A DNA stretch of 64,000 nt from Zerene cesonia (taxonomy: Eukaryota > Arthropoda > Insecta > Lepidoptera > Pieridae): the NCBI RefSeq assembly GCF_012273895.1, contig NW_024045132.1, positions 124,001 to 188,000 of the forward strand, read 5' to 3'. The position numbers were made by a program, and so were the translations under genes. The notes under the pieces were generated by a model. That model did no database searches. It had not been told where the DNA came from and was given only the letters and a program-made list of their open reading frames with translations. Below are positions 51,473 through 63,714 of this stretch, one piece after another. Each line of letters opens with the position of its first letter. Position 1 is the stretch's first letter.

Positions 51473-51649
51473 CCTTTTCATTACCCTTCCTTATCCTTCC
51501 TTTTACTCCACTCATCAATCCTTTCTTTATCCCATACCTCAATTAAGTCGGTGATATAAATGCGGCGGCATCAGAAAATGAACATGGGCAGTAGCAGAAC
51601 TTACCATCAGGTGACCTACAGCCACTTTTGCCGATTACGAAATAAAAAA
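51473..51649 (+). mobile_element. A-tailed SINE-like element, partial and diverged
   Basis: TTACCCTTCCTTATCCTTCC, CATCAATCCTTTCTTTATCC, GTCGGTGATA, ACTTACCATCAGGTGACCTA and GCCGATTACGAAATAAAAAA follow the order of the family body and tail; the head is missing. Confidence 0.65.
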
Positions 51650-52323
51650 TATGCAACACTGAACTTTCTACTTCTTCAGAAATTCATAAAAAATGTAATG
51701 GCGCAAAATTTTATCAACACGAGTTAGCGATTCTTTGATATGAATTAAGAAATGTAAGTATGAATTTTGTTGCAAAGAATGTAAAATTCAAATGTCTTCT
51801 AAACCTCTCACAGCTTTACGAATCTTAAGACACTTTCTTTATCGTGCCCGGGGCAAAGTTCTAACAACGTAACCAACTTTACTGAATACTTTATCTGGAG
51901 GGATAATACTCCGATTTTTTGTTCGGTAAGAAAAATCACATTTAAGTAATAGTTACCCTTGTCTTAAACAACATCTTTTCAGATCAAAAACAGAAGCACA
52001 AACAAGAATTGAAATTGTCTTTATATAAAAATATTATTCTAGTGTAACCCCTGACCCAACATTTACCTAAGGTAACCTTCTTATAAAAGATTTACCTTAA
52101 CTAAACGTTACTTGATTTAATCTAAAATATTTGCTTCTAATAAATAAATAGAATTCAGGTATTTTAGTTCACGTTTTAACTATTGAATAACTAACTAAGG
52201 TTTTAATAAAAATTTGCCTGATTTGACGATACAAAAAACGGACTGTATCGTATACTGAATGACCGCATTCGAAGTAAAAACTTTCATAAAAAATTAACAT
52301 ATACCTTGTGCTAATATTTTCAG

Positions 52324-52444
52324 AGAGATAGCGATGCTATTCACTCCAGATGCATACGAAAAAACCGAAGAATTGGAGATAAATTATGAAAGCTACCTCC
52401 TTGACTCTTATGTCACGTCTTATAAACTAGACGAAAACATATAA
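52324..52444 (+). other. Weak candidate terminal coding exon
   Basis: TGCTAATATTTTCAG (branch-like TGCTAAT plus acceptor, ending 52323) precedes 40 open codons to a TAA at 52442. The peptide is acidic and tyrosine-rich (MLFTPDAYEKTEELEINYES, then YLLDSYVTSYKLDENI) and reads more protein-like than other short frames here. No family is recognised, no upstream exon is seen, and no AATAAA follows closely. Chance is quite possible. Confidence 0.2.
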
Positions 52445-52487
52445 AAGGAGATCAATCAAATTCTAAAATAGAAACAATAATCTTGGA

Positions 52488-52640
52488 ACTATTCATCATC
52501 ATCAGTTTATATATGACACAGGCCTCCTATGATTGTTTAGGCCATAATCTACCATGCTCGCCAAGTGCGGGTTGGCATTGGAACTATGACATACCTATTA
52601 TTTATCTGGTTATAGCATCTAGTCTGCACAACATTTCCTA
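52488..52640 (+). mobile_element. Dispersed repeat fragment, family V
   Basis: TCATCATCATCAGTTTATAT, GACACAGGCCTCCTATGATT, CATGCTCGCCAAGTGCGGGT and TGGCATTGGAACTATGACAT; the ATCATCATCAG and CCAAGTGCGGGTTGG motifs are typical of a widespread lepidopteran repeat. Confidence 0.5.
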
Positions 52641-55361
52641 CTTTTTTAAGTAGGTAAGTTAGGTAGAGTAAATGGTCACAGAAAAACATTACTTACAGCA
52701 TGTTATATTGTTTGTTTATTAAAGTCTCATAATATTCCAAAATCAATGTAACGAAGCGTAGGAGCGAAACAAAAACACGTGATAAGAAATATAACAAAAC
52801 ATAACAAGTTAAGTATTGTTCGCCTCAGTGGCTATTCTGCCTCTAACCAAATAAAAATAATAAGGGAAAACAGTTCTGCCGTGAGAGTACCTCTGTAACA
52901 ATCTAATAAGAAATCGGACGATAAGGAAAATGTTTCATTGACAAGGAACAAACAGACTGCTCAATTTAGTTTGTTCGATTAATGGGATACATAATTCCAA
53001 TTATGAATAAATATAATAATTACGCTTTTTTATTCAATACATTTGAAATTGTCGATTACAATCTAGTATAGTTGCTTATTTATAGTCTTGAGTGAATTGC
53101 CTTGAAAGTAAAAAGCAAACAGCATATTTAAAATTAATCCTTAAAGGTCAATGCTGAAATACAATATGTAAACAAACGAACGCAACGGTATTGAGAGAAA
53201 CTAGTAGCTTCTCGTACTAAACTAAACGTACTCAATTATTTTTGTTTACAACTTAGCTCAAGGGCCATCCATGCTCCATGCTCCTGATAGTCTAAAATCA
53301 ACCCGCATAGTCAGTCCGTACATGTTTCGATACTTATACATAAACAAACGTGAGACAACAATGCAATAATAAGTAATAATAAATTCACTTCAAAAATGTA
53401 TAACAGTACTGTTATAGGACGCGGCATTGTAAAACTGTAATAGTTCATATCCACTAACACATTATATTAGTATTTCATAAAAAAAAACCTAATAATGGTC
53501 ATATCAATCGTGATTACTGAAGAGTCAATGTCAATTTGACATACCTATATATATTTGTGTGAAATGCAAATGAAGTAGATTTGCATGACGCATTTGTCAC
53601 AGTGAAGCCCATCAGCTAGCGACGATTCCTCGGTGCCGCTTGATTTGGTTATCGCTCACAATGAGTTTATAGCTGTCGCGCCAACGAGTACAATAACTAA
53701 GTTATGTGTTAGAGTAAGCCACTTGTACAATTGAATTTGAATATACCCTAATCCTCTTAATCTAGTATTAGACGCGATAAGTCAATTTCAATAAACAATA
53801 TTGTTTTCAATATCACGTTACAGAAAAATAATTTTGCATCGCATTTATTAATTGCTCAATTCATACGTATGTAAAAATGATTCCAGTACTTTTATAACAC
53901 CAGCAAATATTGAACAATTGCTTCATTTACCACTATCAAGCTGTTCGTAATATATTTTACTATCTTTTCGCCATCGGTTTTCCCGCGCAGTCAAAGGATA
54001 CCATAGAGAGAGAGTCCAGGGGTTTTCCCGAAATAGTTATATATTTTATTTTTCTGTTAAAACATAGTGTTAAGTTTGCTTTTAAGCGCATATTTTTTCG
54101 GAATAAAAAATGTGGAGGTACTCACGATGACAAAGTATAATTATACCAAGTTTCGTCATTATTGAACCAGAAAAAAACACGGTTTTAACAAACTGAGATT
54201 TTATTTTGGTACATATTGGTTTGTGAGTGGAAAACGCCCTAAAGTCTATTCTGGATCTCGCTGGCCGCTGCTTCACTCCAAGCTAATCTATTGTTATATT
54301 AAAACCTATATATATGTTCAAGTAGACAGCAATAAATATTCATAATTATGATAAGACCAAACTGTCATAACTAATGCTTAAAAAACATTACAAATAGAAC
54401 TCATAATATTGAGCAGAAAATATCAAAACTCTTAAAACGCGTTCTAGCGGAATACGGGTTTTAACTATAATATAATTGACTAACCATTCTCGATGTGCAT
54501 AATAGTAATCGATATTTGAGTAATTGTTAGTTCATAGACTTCCACTTATACAATGTGTAAAAGTAATCTTGAGTGCTTGATGTAATATTTCTGCTAAATG
54601 GAGTATTCAAATTTCTTATTCTATTTGTTTATGGCGTTACGAAAACGTTGGACATTTTAATTCTTGTCACGTTTTTATAAACTGAATTGCCGTCTTCTTG
54701 AACAGGACAAGCAACTGACGTATTTCTTAGAGTAACAATTAATTAATATTAGACATGCATAAATAGAGGTCTAACATTCTTAAATTAACATTCGATAATT
54801 AGTCTTTATACACAACATAAGACAATGAAGACATCTCATAGAAGACTGGTCATAATCTTTCTTCAATTTCTCTAAAATCAATACAATTTAATATAATTGC
54901 TTAACATTGATGAAACTACAATTCATACAATACACAACAACAATATCAGAACCAGCCACTCGTTTTAATTACAAGTGTGCGATGTAAGTGATTAAGCACA
55001 TGTCTGGTATCCGCTGAGATTGCAACATCTCGAATAAATTAAAACGCTCTTAAGTCATCGCCAGAACATATCTCGACAAGTTTTATATGCTTTTGTTACA
55101 AGTTTGTATTATTCTACCCGCATCTATCAACATTTTAGGTATTATTAGAGCTTTGTATACTCCTGGTATTATTATTGCAAAATATTTTACAAAAATTAAT
55201 AATTGATCACACTAAGACTTAGCGCTTAGATGCTAGGCAACCACCCGCCGCCATCGCCGACGTCGAAGACAAGAGGATATATTTTTTATTATTATTCTTT
55301 AACCATAAGTAGCAGCGTTGAAAAAATTAATCAAAAAGATAAGTAAAACCGCTTCGGGGGT

Positions 55362-55372
55362 GGTTCGAGTCC
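55362..55372 (+). other. Isolated polymerase III B-box match
   Basis: GGTTCGAGTCC fits the B box consensus exactly, but no convincing A box lies 30-60 bp upstream and no tRNA folds here. Probably a decayed tRNA-derived SINE. Confidence 0.3.
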
Positions 55373-56011
55373 TTGATCAGACACTTGAGTCAGACAAAAA
55401 GGAAGCCGCAAGTAATTTTATCGCAAAAAAAAGTTGCATCACCAAAACGAAAGATGTCAAACCACTACCGTTACAAGTGCAATAAATCATTGTCTGGCGA
55501 ATACAAAATTAATATGTAATACTTGTCACAAATATCATAGTTCATCGTTCTTAATACCAAAATGTTAACTTTGTGCATTGATCTTAGTTTTGATTATTTT
55601 GATTTTAATTTCAAAATATGTTGTTCTAGTTAATAATTAGTAAGTACTTGATAATCAAATGTTTTTAATTAACGGGAAAAAACTAAACTAAAAACTTTCG
55701 GTTTAACATGGTAAAACTTTATAGACCATACCATATAATTCTAATAGCATAGTCGGGACCATGAAGATTAGTAATAAGTGTTTAAAAATAAATATACCTA
55801 CGTAGTACGCTAGGGTTCAATACTATCGCTTGTCGGGTGTCACCTTGTCAAGATGCCGTGATGTTAACAGCAACTTCGTCGACCCGTTCGTCGACCAAGC
55901 CCGTTGATTCAACTGTGTTACTAAATAAATGATTACTTTTAATGAGAGGCTTTTTGGCAACATGTTTAGTTTGTTTTAGGCATAGGCATGTAATATCGAA
56001 TGGATGTTTAT

Positions 56012-56265
56012 ATTATACTAACTGTTGTCCGCAGCTTCGGCCCCACGGTCTTAATAAATTTTCATGGTACAAACTTATAACCCCTTATCCTCTTGGGGGT
56101 AAAATTTATTAAATTCCTTCCCTAGCGGATGCCTACGTTATTACATCTATCTGCATGCATGCATATTTCCGCTGAATCCGTCCAGTGGTTTGGGCTGTGC
56201 GTTGATACATGACTATGTCAGTCAGTAAGTCACCTTTGAGTTTTACATATTATATAGATATATTT
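56012..56265 (+). mobile_element. Dispersed repeat, family S, forward copy
   Basis: GTCCGCAGCTTCGGCCC, TTTTCATGGTACAAACTT, TTATCCTCTTGGGGG, GCGGATGCCTACGTTATTAC, CCGTCCAGTGGTTTGGGCTG, GCGTTGATACATG and TGTCAGTCAGT all recur in inverted orientation at 61990-62245, so both copies come from one family. Confidence 0.7.
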
Positions 56266-56279
56266 AGAGTATTGTAAAA

Positions 56280-56420
56280 GAGTATACCGAGTTTCTTGCC
56301 GGCCCTTCTCTGTAGAAACTGCTTTCCGGACCGGTAAATGTTAAAATTAAGTTATGACGATTCAAAAGTGCTTCTATAAGAAGTCTAATAGAATAAATAA
56401 GTGTTTGAGTTTGAGTTTAT
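56280..56420 (+). mobile_element. 3' tail of a non-LTR retrotransposon, family U
   Basis: GAGTTTCTTGCCGGCCCTTC, CCGGACCGGTAAATG, TTATGACGATTCAAAAGTGC, AATAAATAAGTGTTTGAG and a short TTTGAG tandem tail. This arrangement (TTCTTGCCGG, ACCGGT, GACGATTCAAAAGTGCTT, AATAAAT) is a familiar lepidopteran LINE 3' end. It begins 15 bp after the family S repeat. Confidence 0.65.
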
Positions 56421-57070
56421 CTTTACCTTTAAGAAAACATTATGAGGTCTAAATAATTCTTATAGACAATGCCAAGTTAAAGCTAGGTAAATACTCCGTT
56501 AATTATGATCACATTTTGAATGATAAAAAATATAAATATAACTTAACCTTAGAAGATAAGAGATTTTTTATGGTAAACAGTAGCAGAATTTTATAGCCTT
56601 TTACTACGGAAACAAATACATGGTGCAGTAACTACATATTTTATCACTGCTATATCGTGTAAGCTCTTAGAAAACATGACGTGTTCTGACTTAGTTGACA
56701 CATGTGCTTACTTTCTTTGGCTAATTTGCACATTACTAATGCACAAAACTCTTATTATAATTACCTTTATTATTATTGCACATTTTGCTCTGTTTTTAAA
56801 TAAAAGAGAAGGTTATCAATTTGAATAAATCGTTGACAATTTTGAAGCAGTTTTGTTTTTTATTAAAAATATAATTAAATAACGTTTATTTCAAGAACCA
56901 AGGTACACAACACAAAATATGGAAAAAATTAGTAGAAATAAAAATAATAATTAAAAAGAAAGAAAAGTTGTATAAATAGTTGTTAAATAGAGATATGAAA
57001 TAACACATTGTGAAATGCTTTAGCGATCAAACCGCGTTTTGAGTGTGTTAGATAAACAATCTGGGTGGCA

Positions 57071-57161
57071 TGCCACTATTTCACGCCGGTCTTCTATAGG
57101 GGTGTGGTACTTCCCCGGTGCGAGCTGACCCAATTCGTGCCGAAGCGTGCTCGACTCCCAC
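57071..57161 (-). mobile_element. SINE-like element, family A, head only
   Basis: Reversed copy holding just the 5' third: ACTATTTCACGCCGGTCTTC, GGTGTGGTACTTCCCCGGTG, CAATTCGTGCCGAAGCGTGC, TCGACTCCCACA. The body and A-tail are gone, the opposite of the usual 5' truncation, so a later deletion or a 3'-truncated insertion is needed. Confidence 0.75.
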
Positions 57162-58884
57162 AATGGGCAAGTGTTTGGCATTCTACATTGATATTAATTA
57201 CCAAATTTTTTGAATCAAATTTTTGTGCGAATCTAACTTAAAAATGTATATTATTCTGATTATTTAATTAACCACACGCAATTAAATATAATTAGCTCGA
57301 AATAAAAATTTATTTGGTAAACATTATCACAGAGGAAAATATGTTCAGCGGCTCTTTGGTAGGGGTAATTCATATTCTGAAATGTACGCGATATTTCAGT
57401 CCGCCCGTTAGCACAGCTTTTCATCGATATTCTGTTAGTGTTTTGAAAGCATTCTCTCACAACAGTGATGTTAAATTAACCATACAACTGTAACCGTATA
57501 CACAAATCAATTTGAATATCAATTATGTATAATCATATTGCTAATGAATGAATAAACACTGAAACGTTGAAGCGCGCGTGAAATTCACATATATGAAGTT
57601 AACGAGTAAATTTCCTATAAATTATTTAAAGGCTATGGCGAGAAAGAAAAAAAAAATATTGAAAAGGAGAATATACAAAAAGGCAATAAAAAACAGTTTA
57701 GTGCCTTATCACATCACTCATAGTTTTTATATAATTATATTTCTTTTCATATGCGATTTCATAAATATATTGCAATATATTCAGTTAGGTTAGGACATCG
57801 TAAGGGTTTCAGATTTAAAGAAGAATAATGATATTTGATTAACACTAGGCACTTGCTCGACAAACGTACAGTCGCTATTACACAAATTCGCAAAAAGTAT
57901 TTTAATGTTATCTCTATAATTGACACAATAATTATACAAGCTTGGATGCGGTTAACTGGTGCCTGGATTACGCATAATGAGTGTGGAAGATATTATATAA
58001 TTGTTTACCAGTTATAATAACATTCGTCAATCTCAAGTCTCATAAATTTAAGAAAGCAAAGCAAATAAATTTAAGCAAATGTATAAAGAATTGTAGTAGT
58101 AAAATAATATAATAATAATAATATTATATTATTTGTGCTAGTAGTTTTAAATTTATTTATTCAGGGCGTAATTGTTTAGCACGTTTCCGTTGGGCATTGT
58201 TCTAGTATTTTTTATTAATTCCCTTGTTAACGTAGTTAGGGAGTAGTACGATAGATAGCCTAGTAAAATAAACCGTAAATAATGAGTTTTACGTATCGCG
58301 GGAACAATACTACGACTTCATTCCGATAAGACTCCGATATTAGATTCAATCGCTGCTCACCAATAACTCAAAAGCTTTATATTCAATCAAACAGGAAATG
58401 ATTTGCCTCTGCATGAAAACAAAATTGTAAAATTCAAAGGGAATATTTATTATAATTTCGATATTGAAATGATAAGACGTCGGTTCTCGGAATATTTAAT
58501 GGTAGGACTTAACTTCGTCGATAATAATTTACATGTTAAGGAACGTTATTTATCATCATTAAACACAATCTATTTATTAATAATTGTTATTGATTTATCA
58601 ACGCTTTTAAAATAATTAATCGTTTTTCACAAAAAAATCTTAACCGCCTTCAAATAGTCAGAGAGAGAATAGAGAACTTCAATAGAGAACTAGACAAAAT
58701 TTAAATGAGACTAAGCCGGAAAACAGGTATTTCAATTTTATTTCTGTTCCTCGTGTCATAACAATGCCTATCTCCTACTTTTGTATGTAAGTCGACGTTA
58801 TTGTGTACGTTTAAAATGTTATTAAATATATACTGTGACGGTACAGTAACGATACCAGTACGCTTAAAGAGTTCTCTTAATGAG

Positions 58885-59060
58885 TCCCGAGATGCTCAAT
58901 GGTTGTCCTAACCAACCTCTTACTTCAATCAAACTTCAATCGAAAAGTCGGAGATTCGAAACCGGTCGAGCGCGCAGCAATAAAAAAATTAATAACGTTT
59001 ATTTTCATAACTGCACAAAACAATGAAGGAAAACATCAAATAAAGAATATAAGAAAGATG
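58885..59060 (+). mobile_element. tRNA-derived SINE, diverged
   Basis: A-box-like GATGCTCAATGG (58891-58902), B box GATTCGAAACC (58953-58963), then AACAATGAAGGAAAACATC, parallel to the element at 19550. The A-B spacing is longer (60 bp) because of inserted sequence. Confidence 0.6.
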
Positions 59061-59525
59061 TTGTTATTTCTTGTCATTGTCATTTTGAATTTATTCTAAA
59101 ATATTTTATTAATGTAGATCCATTTTTTTTAGCACACTTTTATCAGCTTCACTTGTATGTTATGTATATTTGTATATAACCGACCCTTTATGCTGGATTT
59201 TGACTCGCTTTAAACGAACAGATTTTATTCCAACTTCATTCGTTTCTCAAGAAGGATCGGTAACAATGTCATAATTTTATAAAAACTGTATATTTATTCT
59301 GATTATGAATTTAAAGTTATGTGCCTGCATTAATTAATATTTTAATTATCATTTTGAATCTACTAGAAGGACTTAACCTATAAAGTCTCAGTGGTATTTA
59401 TCACGCTGGTCAAGTGACAAAGGATTGATAAAGTAAATAAAATAAAACAAAAAAAAATACAAAAACAATACCCATACACATATAATTCACAGTCTTACAT
59501 TACTACTCGCTTGATACTAACACAT

Positions 59526-60500
59526 TTAGGCAGCATGTTGCTTTAAAAATAAGATAGTCGTGTTCCAGAGATCCTCAACAAGAGCCTCCTCATTCTTTAA
59601 CTTTACTGTCGGCTTTAATTCACAATCGGAAAAGTAACCTCCGGACATTTTTTCTATGTTGGGAGCTATACAAGCATGAATAATAGTTTGTGCACCCTCA
59701 TATGATGACTTTACTAAAAATCCAAATAACACATTCATATACCTTTCAAGAGATATATTCAATTGCTTCAAAATATTCGTTCTTACCATTCCAGGATGCA
59801 AACAAAAGGCGGATACGTTCTGGGGCATTTTTTTGACTAAACCCTTTGTCCATAATACTGTACATAATTTACTGTTCATGTAACGCTTTAAACTGGATTT
59901 AGTTTTAAGTCCACGCAGATCCTGTAGGTCTACCTCTCCTTTATAGTATAGCCCAGATGAAACGATCACTATACGACTTTTTGATTTAGCCAACGATTCC
60001 AACAAAATATAAGTCAATAGAAACGGTCCCAAATAATTAACTTGCATTGTTAATTCCACCCCGTCTTTGGTAAAATTGTTCTTGTTAGAAAAACATCCGG
60101 CGTTATTGACTAAAATATCCAAATGATCGACTGTTTTGTTTATGTCTTCAGCAAAAGCTCGGACGCTTTTAAAATCAGCCAGATCCACGTGTCGATATTC
60201 CACTGACTTATTACCTGTAGTTTCTACGATGCTTCGTACGGACTGTTCAGCATTATTCACATCGGCAATAATGACTCTGGCACCTCGGTTCGCCATATCT
60301 TTGGCTGTTTCAAACCCTATACCTGAGTTTCCACCAGTTACTAGAACAATTTTTCCATCTAGTCTTGCTGTACATTTGCACATCACATTATAATGTTCAA
60401 ACAGAACTCGTATAATTATAATGGATAAAATTGCTAAGCAGTATGTGATCGAAGTTACTAAAATAATCAAATAAAAGCCCGTGGTTATAAACGACCACAT
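59526..60500 (-). CDS. SDR oxidoreductase, retinol dehydrogenase 11-14-like
   Basis: Intact 324-residue single-exon gene. An N-terminal membrane anchor (residues 7-33) precedes a classical short-chain dehydrogenase fold: cofactor-binding TGGNSGIG (55-62), NNAG (132-135), Asn155, Ser181/182 (IVIVSSG), catalytic Tyr207 and Lys211 (YMNSK), and HPG (235-237). This is the full catalytic set, and the length fits the retinol dehydrogenase 11-14 group (about 315-335 residues), which oxidises or reduces retinoids and other lipophilic alcohols/aldehydes at membranes. The residue closing the second beta strand is Asp80 (VIIAD). In this fold Asp there usually favours NAD(H), whereas the RDH11-14 type commonly has Arg and prefers NADP(H). 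The substrate is not predictable. The start is the first Met and is directly followed by the anchor. A TTTATT (reverse complement AATAAA) at 59293-59298 is a possible poly(A) signal. No partner gene is nearby. Confidence 0.92.
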   Translation of the reverse strand: MWSFITTGFYLIILVTSITYCLAILSIIIIRVLFEHYNVMCKCTARLDGKIVLVTGGNSGIGFETAKDMANRGARVIIADVNNAEQSVRSIVETTGNKSVEYRHVDLADFKSVRAFAEDINKTVDHLDILVNNAGCFSNKNNFTKDGVELTMQVNYLGPFLLTYILLESLAKSKSRIVIVSSGLYYKGEVDLQDLRGLKTKSSLKRYMNSKLCTVLWTKGLVKKMPQNVSAFCLHPGMVRTNILKQLNISLERYMNVLFGFLVKSSYEGAQTIIHACIAPNIEKMSGGYFSDCELKPTVKLKNEEALVEDLWNTTILFLKQHAA

Positions 60501-60789
60501 GTTGCTGCTTTCACGGTCTATGATACTTTGATATGATCTGAGAGATTAAATTAATCGAATATATTTGTTTTGTTTTCGGTGGAGCGATATGTGTTTAATT
60601 ACCAAGCGGTGATTGTACGGTTTTACAGATTTATTAAAAGAAGCGAATTAATAGAAGGTTATCGAGTTATTATGTTTATATTTATTTGAGTTCGTTTATA
60701 ATTTGCAATATCTCCCTCTGATTTTGCATTTGTTTGGGAATATAAAACAAGTGAACAAATAATGTTTATATCTTCAGAATTTTGACCTC

Positions 60790-60990
60790 CGTAGGCAGAA
60801 CGTTGTTTTAATGGAGATTCTTACAAATATTATAATTGCGCAAGTAACTCCACCTATTTTACCGCCTATCTACCAAATTTTTCTTCTACTACTGAACTTA
60901 TTTGGATGAAATTTGGTACAAAGATAGTTTGGGAAATGAGAAACAAAAAACAGGAACGAGAAACTTATATAACATAGAAGTCTTCCAGAA
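60790..60990 (-). mobile_element. Possible decayed dispersed repeat
   Basis: CTACTACTGAACTTATTTGG and ATGAAATTTGGTACAAAGAT, then AGTTTGGGAAATGAG, resemble the inner part of the reversed repeat at 21668-21878 (AAATTTGGTACACAGACAGG). Edges are not visible. Confidence 0.4.
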
Positions 60991-61989
60991 ATGTGTTGAG
61001 ACTGAAAACTTCTAGACTGAGAAAGAAGAGGTATTTGACCCATTTTCGATTTATAAACAGACTAATTAAATATCCCTATATTTGTTGATTTTTACACATA
61101 ATCTTTTTTCAAGTTTAAAACCACAACCAGCAGATCTTTTCATAAACTTATAACAGGAATATCAATAATTGATTGCGATATATCTATATATTGATTGCCA
61201 CGGTATTTTCCCGCGAAGATAAACTGTATAATTACGATAATTTATTTTAGTTTCTGGCTTTTCATTAATGTGTTTGTTTTCCAAAATTTAAGAATGTTAT
61301 GAAATGAATTGACGATAGCAATTGACATCGGCAATTGATCTCAAACGGATGGAACGATTTCGATACAGTTTCTTTATTTGAAAACAGTTTCCAACGGTGA
61401 TACTTACAGTCACCAGATATGTTGATGAAAATCGATCAAAGATGGTGGCCACCACGAAAGAATATTTAAATGTTTCTTTGTACAATAGAATTTAAACAAA
61501 GGATAGATACACAAGCACTTTAAAAATAATCTTTATGTAGTTATACTAGGAACATGGCACCTTTTTCCAATCTCATTTTTTAATGGTATAATATATGTAT
61601 TTGAAAGCCACTTCACAACGTATCCGGTCACTGCCTTTTTACAAAAATGTTCGCTGTGTAAACATTTATCCATGGAACATTAATTTACATATTTAATTAT
61701 GTTATCGCCACAGCTGCCACAAAATTAATTTAAAAACTTATCTGATGACAAACATTTTGCTTACGAATGGTGTTAACATATACCAAATACTGCGTAATCT
61801 ATATTACTATTAGTTACATGTTGTAGAAAAAAACAGTTTCTTTTTACAGCACATTTTCCAAGCTAGAACTAGTTATTACTAAAGGCCTTATAAACTAGAA
61901 TATATTACATTTTTTAAAGACAGGTTGTCTTTGACACGGTTAAGTTTTTTTTTTCGATTAGTATTTATCATAATAATCAAAACTATCTT

Positions 61990-62245
61990 TATGACTATCT
62001 AAATATACATAACTCAAATTTAACTGACTGACATAAACATCTATCAACGCACAGTCCAAACCACTGGACGAATTTGAATGTGGTGAAATTTCTGGTGGCA
62101 TGCAGATAGAAGTTATGACGTAGGCATCTGCTAAGAAAGGATTTTGATAAATTCAACCCCCCAAGAGGATAAAGTAGTGGATGAAAGTTTGTACCATGAA
62201 AATTGTACATTGGCGAAGTTGCGGGCATCAGCTAGTTTTAGTATA
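61990..62245 (-). mobile_element. Dispersed repeat, family S, inverted copy
   Basis: Reverse complement of the 56012-56265 copy in the same order (AGTTTGTACCATGAAAA, CCCCCCAAGAGGATAAAGTA, ACGTAGGCATCTGC, CCAAACCACTGGACGAATTT, ATCAACGCACAGTCC). The right end has GCGGGCATCAGCTAGTTTTA, the usual end of this class. Confidence 0.7.
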
Positions 62246-62393
62246 AAAGTAGGTTAGTGTGAAGCGAAGCGGGATCATGTTGGGTTGTTTGTGACCCTAA
62301 AAGGCACACCGCACCATCAGAATTGACATTAGAGTTTTTTTAAAGTGATTTTTGGTGTGGTAAATACAAAATAGTTCATAGAAAACTATATCG

Positions 62394-62607
62394 AGGCGGA
62401 AGCCCTTTTCCTTCTCCTCACCCTTCTCAGTCCATTATGTCAATCCTTCTTTCTTTCCAAGATCGTCAATCCTTTTCTTATCCCTTACCCCTTAAAAGCG
62501 GGCAGTGCATTCGGTGAGGCACTACCTCTGCGAATGTTCATGGGCGGTGATGATCGCTTACCATCAGGCGAACCACAAGCCCAGTTACCCGCTGTGACAT
62601 AAAAAAG
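62394..62607 (+). mobile_element. A-tailed SINE-like element, partial
   Basis: GAGGCGGAAGCCC, GTCAATCCTTTTCTTATCCC, GAATGTTCATGGGCGGTGAT, CGCTTACCATCAGGCGAACC and CGCTGTGACATAAAAAAG. It shares the tail architecture with 37523-37655 and differs from family A by a GGCAGTGCATTCGGTGAGGC stretch, so it may be a subfamily. Confidence 0.75.
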
Positions 62608-63700
62608 ATGATCCGAAAAAAGCATAAATACCAGTTTTTCTTTCGTTAGTTAAAGCTGATGCAGGTTTCTTCGCCCCAAAATACAATTTTGCATAACTTA
62701 AATTGGAGAAAAATTCTTAAGTACTTCTCATTGCTTATTATGAAGCTATGATGAATTGTAACCATGGGCAATTAATTGCTTGACTACAAACAACTTAGTG
62801 GAAAGGCGGCGGAAAAACAATATACGAATTCTACATCCCGAACGTTTATTTTTATAATCCTATTAAGCTTTCTCGTTTACTTCCTGTGTCGAGAGAATAT
62901 CACCAATTAGGTTTATCCCGTAAATTGGGGTAGCGATAGCAAGATTATGGCTTAGAAATAATTGTGTTTCTAGGTATACAGCGTGAAAATCATCTATTTA
63001 ATATAATATAATCACTGGTTTATACCATATACTAGTGATTGAGATATAAATAATATTATGTACAAATGAATGTATCCAACTGCAAAGTCAAAATACCAAA
63101 TTTTATAATATACTTCTACTAATTTGTATTATGCTGCATAAAATATAGTTATAGAACTCCATACTCAATAATAATCACACATTATATATACAATACGAGT
63201 ACCACTAGCATTGTTGTTTTTAAACTGAAAAGAGTGCGCTACTTTCCGTTTTCTCTCTCTAATTAAAGGCGAATAAATTTAACTTGAAACATTTTAAGGC
63301 AGGGATGTATTTGAGTAGAATAACAAGCATTACTCCGGCTCGTAAATATGAAATACTGCTTTCAAGTACACGTTCGCTAATGAAGGTAGAAATGCAATAC
63401 AAGCTCATGGCGTGTCATAAGCCAAAGCTCAGGGCTAAAATTGACGTTTGCTCAACCCGAGTAGCACTTATATAATAATGTCTCATATACGCTCGCATGT
63501 GGGTCAAGTGGCCAACTATCACGTCAGGACAGATCCAGTGCTGGATTTACTATAAAACAAAATATTTGAGGCCCTGAAATACATGTGCTAATAATACGAA
63601 TTATATAAATAAATTCATTAAACCATCATCATACAGAAATACCTATTGGACACGATGTGATAATCGACTAGTGGAGGTAAATAAGCTTTTATTGAAAAAA

Positions 63701-63714
63701 TAATAATAATAATA
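63701..63714. repeat. (TAA)n microsatellite
   Basis: Short run of TAA units in AT-rich DNA. Confidence 0.7.

Larger units (their letters stand above)
44677..59525. other. Gene-free AT-rich stretch between the two genes
   Basis: Repeats as listed plus the doubtful exon at 52324-52444. No other coding signal; remaining frames are short and without motifs. Confidence 0.6.

Noticed and set aside
58085..58132. AT-only inverted repeat near 58100
   Set aside because: Low-complexity AAT/ATT tract in which pairing is expected by composition.
60136..60393. 85-codon plus-strand frame
   Set aside because: Antisense shadow of the SDR coding sequence.
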